NCBI RefSeq assembly: GCF_020164595.1
Contig: NZ_JAIQZE010000001.1
Coordinates: forward strand, 124,001-188,000
From: Psychroflexus longus
GTDB lineage: Bacteria; Bacteroidota; Bacteroidia; Flavobacteriales; Flavobacteriaceae
DNA: 64,000 nucleotides
Direction: 5' to 3'
Shown here: one piece after another, positions 17,637 through 26,796 of the stretch
Position numbering within the stretch: position 1 is the stretch's first letter
How the letters are laid out: each line of letters starts with the position of its first letter
Notes under the pieces: model-generated
Told to the model about the DNA's origin: nothing
The model's input: the letters and a program-made list of their open reading frames with translations, nothing else
The model's database searches: none
Made by a program: the position numbers and the translations under genes

Positions 17637-18038
17637 TTATAAATCCCCATTAATAAAGCTTTTAACCTTTTTTCTATCGTCATAACCCAGGGAATTTGAA
17701 AAGGTATATCTATAATAAAAAGTATAATTGTGATTGAAGTGAACATCTAGTCTTACAGGAAAACCACAAAAGAAAAGTTTGTAAGCATAGATTTCAATTT
17801 TAAAAGGCCTTTTGATAATTTTATGTTTGGCCCTGGGAGTACCAAGCTGATCTTTGTGTAAATAAAACTTCGCCCCTTCCATCAATTCAACGGTAGAATG
17901 TAATTTATAGGATGAACTATCAGTTAAAAAAACAAAGAGCTTGTAATAATCTGATAAATTTTTGAAGTCTTTAAATGAAATAAACGAAGAATTTAAATCT
18001 TGATATTTTTTGAATAGGTTGATGAATAATTTTGGCAT
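17637..18038 (-). CDS. Hypothetical protein, possible relative of the protein at 25941-26243; may be frameshifted
   Basis: 133-residue protein of unknown function, basic and aromatic-rich. The stretch KIIKRPFKIEIYAYKLFFCGFPVRL aligns by eye with KLIRSEYEITYTNLFLYGIPIQV in the small protein encoded next to receiver gene 3, suggesting one family. A second minus-strand frame (17513-17746) overlaps the end and continues with a protein-like sequence (EKRLKALLMGIYKHRYGKMR), so a frameshift near 17690-17740 could have shortened a longer protein. I cannot decide which reading is ancestral. It lies at the far end of the decayed cluster read from 19846. Confidence 0.45.
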   Translation of the reverse strand: MPKLFINLFKKYQDLNSSFISFKDFKNLSDYYKLFVFLTDSSSYKLHSTVELMEGAKFYLHKDQLGTPRAKHKIIKRPFKIEIYAYKLFFCGFPVRLDVHFNHNYTFYYRYTFSNSLGYDDRKKVKSFINGDL

Positions 18039-18268
18039 TACGTTGAAATGAATATTTGATATAAATTAACTTCTAGTACTCTAAAATTTCACATCTTAGC
18101 TTGAATTTGAACTTCATAAATCTGTATATCCTCCTTAAGGATACTACTTAATTTTTCAACAATTTTAAATAACTTCTACTCATAAAAAGTATTAAGTCTT
18201 CACTTAAAATCAATAATAATGTTTTGCAAAACACTCTTAAACTAGACCAGCACCAGTAGTTCTAAATC

Positions 18269-18806
18269 TTAAAGAGCGCCGTTTAATAGCACCCATTCAG
18301 AAGCTGTAGCAACAATTTCCAATGATCCACCCTGAGTGCCAATATCTACACTTAGGATCCCTTCTATTATATCTCCTGTTGCTGCAAGAACTGATACTAA
18401 ACCAAGTCCTCCAGTACGTTTAACATATACACGAAAACCATCGTTTACGCTTGATAAAGAAGGCAACGTAACTTCTGCAGCTTCATTTACTACAAATAAA
18501 GTTCTTCTCTGATTTTTAGTAATTGAAAAATCTTCAGATTTATACTCAACCTTTAGCTCAAAGGCTCTATAAAAGGTCGTCCATTGTCTACCATCATATA
18601 CCTCTACCTGGTTCGCAGTTGTATTGTACAATTATTAAACCTTTAGCTGGTGTACTTATGTTATTATCTCTTTCGCTTTCTGTTAACCTTGGCGGTAAAA
18701 AGCCTTTTCCGGTGCTTTGTAATTCTAAAACTGCAGAGTTATCTGATGTTTGAGTACCAATGCCCACCTGAGCATTTAAGGCGTTTAAACCTGTAAATAT
18801 GAACAT
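18269..18806 (-). pseudogene. Tail-fibre-like secreted protein gene, frameshifted and start-damaged
   Basis: Two frames form one protein typical of Bacteroidota: VGIGTQTSDNSAVLELQSTG then KGFLPPRLTESERDNNISTP (18594-18806), followed in another frame by NTTANQVEVYDGRQW and a beta-rich C-terminal part (18269-18631). Around 18628 the expected GLIIVYNTTANQ has lost 2 bp, changing the frame. The signal peptide is also damaged: upstream codons read acg-taa-aaa where atg-aaa-aaa would restore a normal M-K-leader, leaving only MFIFTGLNALNAQ. Two independent lesions make this a real pseudogene. Intact relatives are secreted, often encoded near type IX substrates. Confidence 0.72.
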
Positions 18807-18854
18807 TAGAGTTATTATTATTTTTTACGTAATTTTTAAATTTAATGTTAATTT

Positions 18855-19055
18855 TTATGTTTTTTTTTGACCAGCCTTTTTAATAATTAGTACAACAGCA
18901 ACAATAAGACCCAGCGCAATATGACTATCGATTGATGGTGCAGGTAAATCCGCATCATTAACATCATCACCAGATATGGGAGGCAATTCACTTTGAGCAA
19001 ATAGGTTATATACAGAACTAAGCTGAAGAACTAAAAAAATTAAACCTTTTTTCAT
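18855..19055 (-). CDS. Small signal-peptide protein with one C-terminal membrane segment
   Basis: 66 residues: signal peptide (MKKGLIFLVLQLSSVYNLFA, cleavage near 20-21), a short acidic proline-rich linker (ELPPISGDDVNDADLPAPSI), then a hydrophobic segment IALGLIVAVVLII and a KKAGQKKT tail. Many Bacteroidota encode such tiny proteins next to type IX sorted proteins; the function is unknown. It is 6 bp from the upstream pseudogene (19062-19846) and 48 bp before the tail-fibre-like pseudogene, so the three formed one operon. This is the only member that still looks intact. Confidence 0.6.
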   Translation of the reverse strand: MKKGLIFLVLQLSSVYNLFAQSELPPISGDDVNDADLPAPSIDSHIALGLIVAVVLIIKKAGQKKT

Positions 19056-19061
19056 GTTATA

Positions 19062-19846
19062 TTAATCTTTAATTATTTTTTTGATGGTTTTACCTTTTCT
19101 TGTATAAATATGTAGCAGGTATACTCCAGACATGAAGCTACTTAGATCTATTTGAGAACTGCCACCAACTTTTAAAACTGATCGCCCCTGAAGATCAAAA
19201 GCCTCTATGCCTTCTACCGGAAATTCAGCTTGTATGGTAACCAATCCTTTAGAAGGGTTGGGATAAGCGCTAACTCTTGAGTTTTCAAAATCATCCTGAG
19301 ATAAGGTCACATTTTCAAAAACCAGACTAAACCTTCCTGAGTTGCTACTGTCGGTACTAGCATCCACTTCAAACGGATAGCTAAGTTTTTAACCTACCTC
19401 CGTAAGGGTTTCAAGATAATTATTTTTTCATTTGCATTTAAAGTTCCAGATATACTCTCAAGGCTACCAATAACTCTAAGTGAGCCGGCACTAGTAACAT
19501 CAGCTGTAAAGCTTGCTGAATTCGATTCCAGAATTAACTGTCTTACGTCTATGGGTTGAGCCTCAGAAAAGTTAAGAACATAAGAACCAGTCGAGTTAAC
19601 AGTTCCTAATTTTAATGTGGCTTCGCTCAGATTAATAGTTCCAGTGTTGGTAAGACTGGCATCCAAAATGAAAGTGCTTTCACCAAAACTGAATGTGCCA
19701 TTGTTGGTGACATTGGATTGAGAAATAAGGTCAATATCACTCCCAACCTGGACAACCGTATTTTCTAAAATGGTAAATTGAGAATGTGCCTGAAATACAA
19801 AAAGCAACATGACTACAAGGGACCAACATAATTTTATTGCATTCAT
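19062..19846 (-). pseudogene. Type IX secreted surface protein, internally deleted remnant
   Basis: The N-terminal part (19394-19846) has a signal peptide (MNAIKLCWSLVVMLLFVFQA) and a beta-helix-like stretch, ending after ISGTLNANEKIIILKPLRR. The C-terminal part (19062 to about 19380, another frame) carries PFEVDASTDSSNSGRFSLVF and a type IX type A sorting domain (AYPNPSKGLVTI, then MSGVYLLHIY). Intact relatives have a large repetitive middle between these parts; here it is missing and the junction near 19380-19395 is out of frame. A TGGCAT box lies 38 bp upstream, as for the other sigma54-like genes in the element, so it was once part of the same regulon. Confidence 0.68.
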
Positions 19847-19870
19847 TTAGTTTATTTTAATCGGATTTAA

Positions 19871-19886
19871 GTCTATCTCCATGCCA
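19871..19886 (-). promoter_or_regulatory. Sigma54-like promoter of the decayed surface-protein operon
   Basis: Minus strand TGGCATGGAGATAGAC: a perfect TGGCA -24 box, with a weak -12 (TAGA in place of TTGC) at the correct spacing. The GG is about 39 bp from the start codon. Confidence 0.42.
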
Positions 19887-19936
19887 TAAACACATACAAC
19901 TGCTTTACAGCTTGTTATGATTATTTCAAACTATAG

Positions 19937-19949
19937 TGTTTCCGTTTTA
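19937..19949 (-). promoter_or_regulatory. Candidate enhancer half-site upstream of 19846
   Basis: Minus strand aaaacggaaacac. The cggaaac part matches the site before receiver gene 3. It lies about 52 bp upstream of the -24 box, the same spacing as at 29167. The rest of 19847-20194 shows nothing else. Confidence 0.35.
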
Positions 19950-20194
19950 TATAGTTTTATTCTAATTTCTGAAATGATATATGCTTCTAGATGATAAAAG
20001 TATTTGACGTCATAAAAAGTTATATTTTAATTCCTGCTTTTAGAATAATTCTGTACGAGTTTGTATTCAAAAGCATACTTAAATACACTCCTTAAAAATT
20101 GATAAGATTTGATATTCAGTTTTTATGATGATACTCTTTTCTAAAGTCAAGTAACTCAAAATCTAATAGCTACAGTAACATATGTACAGGCTCA

Positions 20195-20602
20195 TTAGCT
20201 CGCCAAATTAACTAAGCTAAGATTTAAGATTTCTTCAACTTTATTTGGTTGTAACGGCTTTTGATAACTTCCGCTGAAAAAATCAGATTTAAAGTTTAAA
20301 GCATAAGACTCCAGATTATCTTCTGATGACACTAAGTAGAATTGTGGAAGATCAGAATGTTCTTTCAGGATTTCTTTAAGGGAATCGTGTACCTCCAGAC
20401 CCGTCATCTCCGGCATATTGTAATCGCAAAGAATAACCGAAGGAACAGCTAAGTCTCCAGTCGTCATATCGGTGATAAATTGTTCTGGATTTTGGTAAGT
20501 CACCAAATCTAAATCAGAAGAACAGGACTTAAACATTTGTTTTGTGGCAAAGCCTACAAGAGAGTGGTCATCTACTATGGCAATTGATATCTTATTATTC
20601 AT
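20195..20602 (-). CDS. Stand-alone response-regulator receiver protein, paralogue 2
   Basis: About 135 residues, a single receiver domain: acidic pair in IAIVDDH, phosphoacceptor Asp in VILCDYNMPEMTGLEVH, conserved Ser-Ser in YLVSSEDN and Lys in YQKPL. There is no output domain. The frame is open to 20623, but the ATG at 20602 (MNNKISIAIVDDH) places the first beta strand correctly. It shares TYQNPE-FI-D and ILCDY-MPEMTGLEVHD blocks with the protein at 26275-26682, its closest relative in the window. The upstream region has a sigma54-like promoter and a CGGAA site. It likely works by phosphorylation-dependent protein contact rather than DNA binding. Confidence 0.82.
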   Translation of the reverse strand: MNNKISIAIVDDHSLVGFATKQMFKSCSSDLDLVTYQNPEQFITDMTTGDLAVPSVILCDYNMPEMTGLEVHDSLKEILKEHSDLPQFYLVSSEDNLESYALNFKSDFFSGSYQKPLQPNKVEEILNLSLVNLAS

Positions 20603-20623
20603 AATTATTTTTTTAATGTACAT

Positions 20624-20639
20624 ACCAACTGAGATGCCA
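20624..20639 (-). promoter_or_regulatory. Sigma54-type promoter of receiver gene 2
   Basis: Minus strand TGGCATCTCAGTTGGT: -24 TGGCAT, correct spacing, -12 TTG kept although the usual C is G. The GG lies about 36 bp from the ATG. Confidence 0.5.
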
Positions 20640-20710
20640 TTTGTATATATTTCTGTTATTCAATGATTTAAATTTTATATTGATATCAAAGTCTCCGTTT
20701 AAAATAAGAA

Positions 20711-20726
20711 TATTCCGTATTTCGTG
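20711..20726 (-). promoter_or_regulatory. Candidate enhancer site upstream of receiver gene 2
   Basis: Minus strand cacgaaatacggaata. Compared with the site before receiver gene 3 (acgatatacggaaac), 12 of 13 positions from acga to ggaa agree. It lies about 73 bp upstream of the -24 box. Confidence 0.5.
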
Positions 20727-20782
20727 ATTTTATCTCTGTTGGCACAAAACTCTTCTTGTCGATTTTTTAAAAAAAACATAAA

Positions 20783-20808
20783 AAAACCTCCCAGGCTTGG
20801 GAGGTTTT
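20783..20808 (-). terminator. Terminator after the large HYR-repeat gene
   Basis: Perfect 11-bp stem (aaaacctccca / tgggaggtttt) with a ggct loop, followed on the minus strand by a T run. It lies 23 bp after the stop codon at 20831. Confidence 0.85.
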
Positions 20809-20830
20809 AAAACTGTATTTAAAATAAGTT

Positions 20831-23800
20831 TTATTTTTTTACAAATTTTATCATCTGAGAGTGTTTCCCGTCATTACCATCTACTTTGGCGAAATAAATG
20901 CCAGTAGATAGATCACTCACATCAATTGTCACTTCCTTACTTGTAGTGACCAACCTTCCACTCATGTCATAAATTGTGACTTTTTCAAGTCTAAAATTAG
21001 ACCCTGCAATTGTTATGGAGCCTGAGGCCGGATTTGGATAGAGTTTTATATCAAGGTCCAAACCTATATCTCTCACTCCTAATGTCTCATCAACAATTAC
21101 AATAACAGCAACAGTTGTACTGTTACCTGCAGCATCTGTAGCCGTTAAATTAACTTCATACTCTCCAACCATAGTGAATGTATCTTCATCCAGACTTAAT
21201 GTAATATCCTCTTCAACAGTACAGTTATCAAACACACTTACTAAGAGATCAACGGGTAGAATTGTCACTGTATCATTGTCATCTAAGTTAACAGTTATAC
21301 CTGTTGCTTCTAGCGAAGGAGCACTATTATCTACAACCGTTACAGTTGCAGTTGCTGTAGCTTCATTGCCTGAAGCATCAGTTGCCGTCAAATTTACAGA
21401 GTTTTCTCCAAGATCGGCACAATCAAAACTAGTAACATCTAAAGCTAAAGTCTCAATACCGCAATTGTCAGTACTACCAGCGTCTATTTGATCGGCTGTA
21501 ATACTTGCTTGACCATTAGCATCTAACTCTACTATGATATCTTGCGTAAGTACTGTAGGTGCAATAGTTTCAGTTACAGTAACCACAGCAGTAGCAGAAG
21601 CTTCATTGCCTGAAGCATCAGTTGCCGTCAAATTTACAAAGTTTTCTCCAAGATCGGCACAATCAAAACTAGTAACGTCTAAAGCTAAAGTCTCAATACC
21701 GCAATTATCTGATGACCCATTGTCTACTTCATCCGCTGTGATACTTGCAGCACCTGTTTCGTCGAGTTCTACAGTTAGGTTTTGAACTATTGCTGTAGGT
21801 AAACTATTATCTACAACAGTAACAGTTGCCGTTGCTGTAGCCTCATTGCCTGAAGCATCAGTTACAGTTAAGGTCACGAAGTTTTCTCCAAGATCGGCAC
21901 AATCAAAACTAGTAACATCTAAAGCTAAAGTCTCAACACCACAATTGTCTGATGACCCATTGTCTACTTCAGCTGCTGTGATACTTGCAGAGCCTGTTTC
22001 GTCGATTTCTACAGTTAGATTTTGAGCTATTGCTGTAGGTAAACTATCATCTACAACAGTTACAGTTGCAGTTGCTGTAGCTTGATTTCCAGAACTATCT
22101 GTTACAGTTAAGATCACAAAGTTTTCTCCAAGATCGGCACAATCAAAATTAGTAACATCTAAAGCTAAAGTCTCGATACTACAATTGTCTGATGAACCAT
22201 TGTCTATTTCAGCCGCTGTGATACTTGCAGAACCTGTTTCGTCGAGTTCTACAGTTAGGTTTTGAGCGATTGCTGTTGGAGCTGAGTTATCTTCAACGGT
22301 TATGGTTTGTGTATCTGTAGACTGATTCCCGCTAGAATCGGTTGCGGTCCAGTTGACAACAGTAGAACCAATTGGGAATACTGCCGGTGCATCGTTTTCT
22401 ATTTCTGACGAAGATGTAATTTTCACATTGTCTACAGCAAAAAAATCATTTTCTGTATTCGTCCCATTAAGTCCAACAGCGTTAAACCTAAAACTATTGT
22501 TTCCTTTAGGTAAGTAAATACCGAGTTCAATACTGTCTGTCTCGGTATGTGTAGCATTGCTAAGGAATACAGGTGGACCAACGTCAACAAAATCACCTGT
22601 ACCACCTATATCCACTTGTAATTGAGCAAAATAATCAGGATGAGTAGGCTTAGGAAAATTATGGTTATGGAAGTGAGTAAATGTAAAGGTGTTGACGAAT
22701 ACTCCTTTATCTATAACTATATCAAATACGGGTTTATTGATACTTCCAAACTGTCGTGTTACATAAACATAGTTTCCAGCAAAATCTTCAATACCCTGAC
22801 CTCCCTTTAAGACAGCAGATTGTACTATGCCTTTTGCAAAACTAGGAGTGATTTCAATTTGATTAACCGAAGCATTTTCCATATCCCATTCAATAAAGAC
22901 GCTCTCACAATTCTCTTCAATTGTAGGTAAACCCAGATTTAAATTAGAAGCAGAACAAAGATCGAGATCAGTGTTTATTATCACATCATTAGGTGCTGTA
23001 ATTGTCGGTGCTAGATTATCTACAACCGTTACAGTTGCTGTTGCTGTAGCTTCATTACCTGAAGTATCCGTCACAGTTAAGGTCACAAGGTTTTCTCCAA
23101 GACTAGAACAGTCAAAATTAGTGACATCTAAAGCTAAAGTCTCAACACCGCAATTGTCTGTTGAACCATTATCTACTTCAGCTGCTGTGATACTTGCAGA
23201 GCCTGTTTCGTCGAGTTCTACAGTTAGGTTTTGAGCTATTGCTGTAGGTGAACTGTTATCTACAACCGTTACAGTTGCAATTGCTGTAGCTTCATTGCCT
23301 GAGGTATCAGTCACAGTCAATGTCACAAAGTTTTCTCCAAGATCGGCACAATCAAAACTAGTAACATCTAAAGCTAAAGTCTCAACACCACAATTATCTG
23401 ATGAACCATTATCTACTTCAGCCGCTGTGATACTTGCAGAGCCTGTTTCGTCGAGTTCTACAGTTAGGTTTTGAGCTATTGCTGTAGGTGCATTTTCATC
23501 GATAAATGTCACATCAAAGCTCGTTTGCGTTGTAAAACCATATTCGTCTTCAACAGTTACAGTAACAGTTACTGTCCCTGTCTGGTCAAATTCAGGGGTT
23601 AATGTAAGAGTACGAGTAGCCCCAGTTGATGAAATATCAAATGTATTTAATAAGCTAGTATTACTCGAACTTGCTGATACTATTAAATCATTAGCAGAGG
23701 TTTCATTGTCTGAAATAGTTACATCAACAACAGCATCTGTGTTAGGACAATTTGCTGCTATGTCTTCAATAGGATCTATTTCAGGTTTAGAATTGACACC

Positions 23801-25408
23801 AATACTTAAATTTACTGTGTCGGAACAGCCAGCGGTTGTTGTTCCTGTAATTGTAAATCCTGTTGGGGTTGGAAATGACACTGTTGGTGTTCCGCTAATT
23901 GTACCAGTAGAAGCATCAAGCGATAAGCCAGTTGGTAATGATGGCGCAATGCTGTAAGATGTACTGTTACTGGAATTTTCAATTACCTCGATAGGTGTCA
24001 TTGGCTGATTAAGTTCTAAGATATAAGCCTCATTTTCTAAGCTAATATTTAAAAAATTGAGTGTAATACTAAAAACTTCGGTTGTGGTTGCTCCCTCACC
24101 ATCCGTTGCAGAAATCGTGATGTCTGTAGACCCTGTAGCCTCATCTATAAATGCATACGTTAATTGATAATCTGAGCCCGTATTAGAAATTGTTAAGTCA
24201 CTATCTTGAATTAATGCCGTATTAGATGATGCTGCCACCACTGTAAGTGGTGTGTCCGGAAACTCATCACTCACCGTAAAATTGATTGGTGTAAAAGAAT
24301 CTCCAACACAAAAACTTAAATCTTCTATTGTTGAAATAGTGGGAGTGTCGTTTGCTAAGGTTGTGAAATTAAAATCTGAAATTTGTGAAAAAGTAGTAAC
24401 ACCCTCGTTATCATATTCTGTCACCACATAAACTGTATAGGCCGTATTATAGTCAAGTCCAGACATATTGAATATAAAATCGGTACTTGCCGTCGTTGAT
24501 GCTTCGTCGGCATCAGCGATGGTAACCCCGGTATAATCAACACCTGCCTTTATTTGTGCTTCTGTTGGTGGAGTTGAACCGTCTTCAACAACAACATAAT
24601 AAGACTGTCCACTTTGAGAAAAAGAATAAGTTAAATCTGCAGAAGTATAGGAAATATTATCTACAGATCCATCAGAAAGCTCTGTTGCATAATCTAAAGC
24701 TGCAGGTATTACTTCTTGTACCCAAGGGTGAGAGTATTGAAAACAGCCAGGACCAGAATTATAGAAATCCCAACCCATAAATATGACGTAACCAGCTCCA
24801 TATTGGATAACAGCTACTACTGCATTATCATCTGTTCCCCACATGGTAGTAAAGTTTGGTACTGAATTTTTTTTAATGGCATCGGTAGCACTTAAATAAG
24901 GAAGTGATGAAGCCGAAACATCATCAAATGGAGTACCAGCAGTGTTTGCCGTGTTTTTGGCCCAAGAAGAATTAGTCGCTCTATCTAAGTCCCATCCAAA
25001 AATGAGATTTAAAAATATATTGTCATCGTCTCCAAATGTTCCCGTCATGACCATAACACCACCATTATCGACCCAATTTTCAAATACAGCATGTCAGGCG
25101 ACCGGGAAAAAAGTTGTATTTTCTGGGTCTTCTCTTTCCATGTCTGTCATGAAAAAGAAGGTACTTTCTTCTAACTGTGAGGCTAATAATGAAGCGTCTG
25201 AAAAACTAGTTATAGATCCATCTACATCATAGCCTGGTAGTGCGTCTATAATGCCTATTAAATTTTCATTTTCATCACCACACCCTCCAGTACCATTTAA
25301 GTTTGGATAATTGAAGACTGATACTTGGGTGGTTTGAGACTGAACAACTGTTGCTATTAAAACGAACAACAGTGAAAACAATACATTTAAGTTGTAATTT
25401 TTATTCAT
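20831..25408 (-). pseudogene. Giant HYR-repeat surface protein with type IX sorting domain, interrupted by an in-frame TGA
   Basis: One reading frame of 1525 codons broken only by a TGA at 25094-25096; the downstream part has its own ATG at 25054 but lacks a signal peptide. Order: signal peptide (to about residue 25); a Rossmann/ThuA-like N-terminal domain (VSVFNYPNLNGTGGCG to GAGYVIFMGWDFYN); a fibronectin-like region; Ig-like domains with a putative He-PIG motif (SYSIAPSLPTGLSLDASTG); six near-identical HYR-type repeats of about 80 residues; one HYR domain split by an inserted ~170-residue domain; a last HYR; and a type A sorting domain (LYPNPASGSITI ... MSGRLV ... STGIYFAKVDG) ending in KFVKK. 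The intact protein would be exported and anchored on the cell surface as an adhesin-like molecule. The gene lies 6 bp after the small secreted protein gene at 25415. Confidence 0.82.
21306..23493 (-). repeat. Tandem ~240-bp repeats encoding HYR-type domains
   Basis: Six units of about 80 codons. Four lie together (about 21310-22273) and two lie together (about 23011-23493), separated by a divergent HYR carrying an insert. Units share stretches such as ttttctccaagatcggcaca and gtttcgtcgagttctacag almost unchanged, which marks recent duplication or gene conversion. Confidence 0.85.
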
Positions 25409-25414
25409 GATGAT

Positions 25415-25789
25415 TTACTGTTTTAAGAATGAGTAATTTGTTAAGTTAAAAGACACTTTTTTGTATCGCGCTTCTCCATTTCTTACAATTGCGTATTTAA
25501 TAAGACCAACATTTTCTTTCATGCTGACCTGTTCGAGTAACAAATAGGATTCATGTTCATCAATATCATTCTCTGTGATAAGTGTGAATTCTGTGTACTT
25601 GATCTCTTTAAGAAAATCAAAATCAATGTCATTATCCAAAATATGAGTTATCTCCAAATTTTGGTGATTATAGAAGTGTTCAAAAAGATTTGCTTTTGCT
25701 TTATTGTTATCAATATTTTGCTCTGGCACTTGCCCAAATAATGATGTAGACACAATAAAAATTAATAGTGTAAGTAGGTTTTTTTTCAT
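25415..25789 (-). CDS. Small secreted protein of unknown function, encoded just before the HYR surface protein
   Basis: 124 residues with a signal peptide (MKKNLLTLLIFIVSTSLFGQ, cleavage after the G-Q region). The mature part is acidic in the middle (residues 50-80) and basic near the end, with no cysteine, no membrane segment and no recognised domain. Its stop codon is 6 bp before the start of the giant surface-protein gene, so they share a transcript; it could be a periplasmic partner or a chaperone for that protein. This is inferred from position only. No sigma54-like box was found directly upstream; transcription may come through from the receiver gene at 26682. Confidence 0.6.
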   Translation of the reverse strand: MKKNLLTLLIFIVSTSLFGQVPEQNIDNNKAKANLFEHFYNHQNLEITHILDNDIDFDFLKEIKYTEFTLITENDIDEHESYLLLEQVSMKENVGLIKYAIVRNGEARYKKVSFNLTNYSFLKQ

Positions 25790-25940
25790 GTTTAAAAAAG
25801 TTTTAGTTAATAAGTTAAATTAAGGCGCATAATCAAAAGAGTTCAAAACTTGGATAATTTTAAAACTGTTGAATTTGAGTTGTCAAATTCCTAGTTTACC
25901 ATCTTTTTAAAAGGTTTTATATCATAGGTGAATAATTTAT

Positions 25941-26243
25941 TTAGGGATTGAAATTTTGAATATTAGTATAGTGTATTAGTTTATTACTCTCTAAGACAGG
26001 ATGATCAATTTCTTTAACTTGGATAGGAATACCATATAAGAAGAGATTTGTATAAGTTATTTCATACTCAGATCTTATGAGCTTCAGATTCTTCTCGCTT
26101 ATATAAATTACAAGCCCAAGGTCATTTTTATGAATGCAACCCAAGCACATACTATTCAATGTTTGTATTAACTTTCTTACCTCTCTTCGTTTAAGAAAAG
26201 CAGTAATATATTTCAATGCATGAATTTGATTATATGGTTTCAT
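25941..26243 (-). CDS. Hypothetical small protein encoded after receiver gene 3
   Basis: 100 residues from the ATG at 26243 (MKPYNQIHALKYITAFLKRR); a TTG at 26285 would add 14 residues and overlap the receiver gene but is less likely. It is basic, with two adjacent-type cysteines (MCLGCIH, around residues 34-39) that might bind metal. The segment KLIRSEYEITYTNLFLYGIP resembles part of the protein at 17637-18038, so each may belong to a family that accompanies the receiver genes of this element. Gap to the receiver stop is 31 bp: same operon. Function unknown. Confidence 0.5.
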   Translation of the reverse strand: MKPYNQIHALKYITAFLKRREVRKLIQTLNSMCLGCIHKNDLGLVIYISEKNLKLIRSEYEITYTNLFLYGIPIQVKEIDHPVLESNKLIHYTNIQNFNP

Positions 26244-26274
26244 AAAGGACAGGTATATATAAAATTTAAGGCTT

Positions 26275-26682
26275 TCAACTAGCAATATTGAATCGTGATT
26301 TATTTATAAGGTGCTGAACTTTAATTACACCTAATGACTTTTCCCAGATACCGCAAAAGAAATCAGAATTAAATTTTTCTGAATGTAATAAAAGATTATC
26401 CTCAGATGATACCACGTAAAAACAACAATGGTTCTCTTCTTCTCCAAGGAAATTTTTTAAGTTATCATGCACTTCCAAGCCTGTCATTTCAGGCATATCA
26501 TAATCACAGAGTATTACCGATGGAATTGATATCTCCTCAGCTTCGATGTCTGCTATAAATTTTTCTGGATTTTGATAAGTCAGTATACTTGATGCCGTTA
26601 AGCACGCCTTCACCATGTGTTTTGTCGCAAATATTACAAGTGGATCATTGTCTATTATGGCAACTGTAAATTTATCTAACAT
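26275..26682 (-). CDS. Stand-alone response-regulator receiver protein, paralogue 3
   Basis: 135 residues, single receiver domain: VAIIDND at the N-terminus, phosphoacceptor in VILCDYDMPEMTGLEVHD, SSEDN in the fourth strand. At the end of the fifth strand the usual K-P is K-S (WEKSL), so the conserved lysine is kept but the cis-proline is lost. It is closely related to the protein at 20195-20602 and more distantly to that at 12145-12666. No output domain is present. It is followed by a small hypothetical gene and then by the secreted protein/HYR protein pair. A GGCAT box lies 37 bp upstream and a CGGAA site 114-129 bp upstream, as for the other two receiver genes. Confidence 0.82.
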   Translation of the reverse strand: MLDKFTVAIIDNDPLVIFATKHMVKACLTASSILTYQNPEKFIADIEAEEISIPSVILCDYDMPEMTGLEVHDNLKNFLGEEENHCCFYVVSSEDNLLLHSEKFNSDFFCGIWEKSLGVIKVQHLINKSRFNIAS

Positions 26683-26704
26683 AAATATTTGTTTTTAAAT
26701 TCTT

Positions 26705-26720
26705 AAAAACCCAAATGCCG
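26705..26720 (-). promoter_or_regulatory. Weak sigma54-like element before receiver gene 3
   Basis: Minus strand CGGCATTTGGGTTTTT: the GGCAT box is at the same distance from the start codon as in receiver gene 2 (36-37 bp), but no -12 GC is present, so the element is degenerate. Confidence 0.28.
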
Positions 26721-26796
26721 ACAATTCAACTTATTGATAATGAGTGATTAACGCAAGATTAAAAAGCACAAAAGATGTTATTTTAGAACACTTTTT

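Noticed and set aside
21306-23493. Repeats as a CRISPR array or minisatellite
   Set aside because: Units are ~240 bp, in frame, and translate to HYR-type domains; no short repeat/spacer pattern exists.
21174-23957. Plus-strand frames opposite the HYR array (for example 21174-21491, 22971-23234)
   Set aside because: They are antisense shadows of the repeat codons with low-complexity Val/Ser-rich translations.
9334-25096. Stop-codon reassignment or programmed readthrough to explain the two interrupted genes
   Set aside because: One stop is TAA, the other TGA, and both serve as normal terminators of many genes in the window. No recoding element such as a SECIS-like hairpin was noticed.
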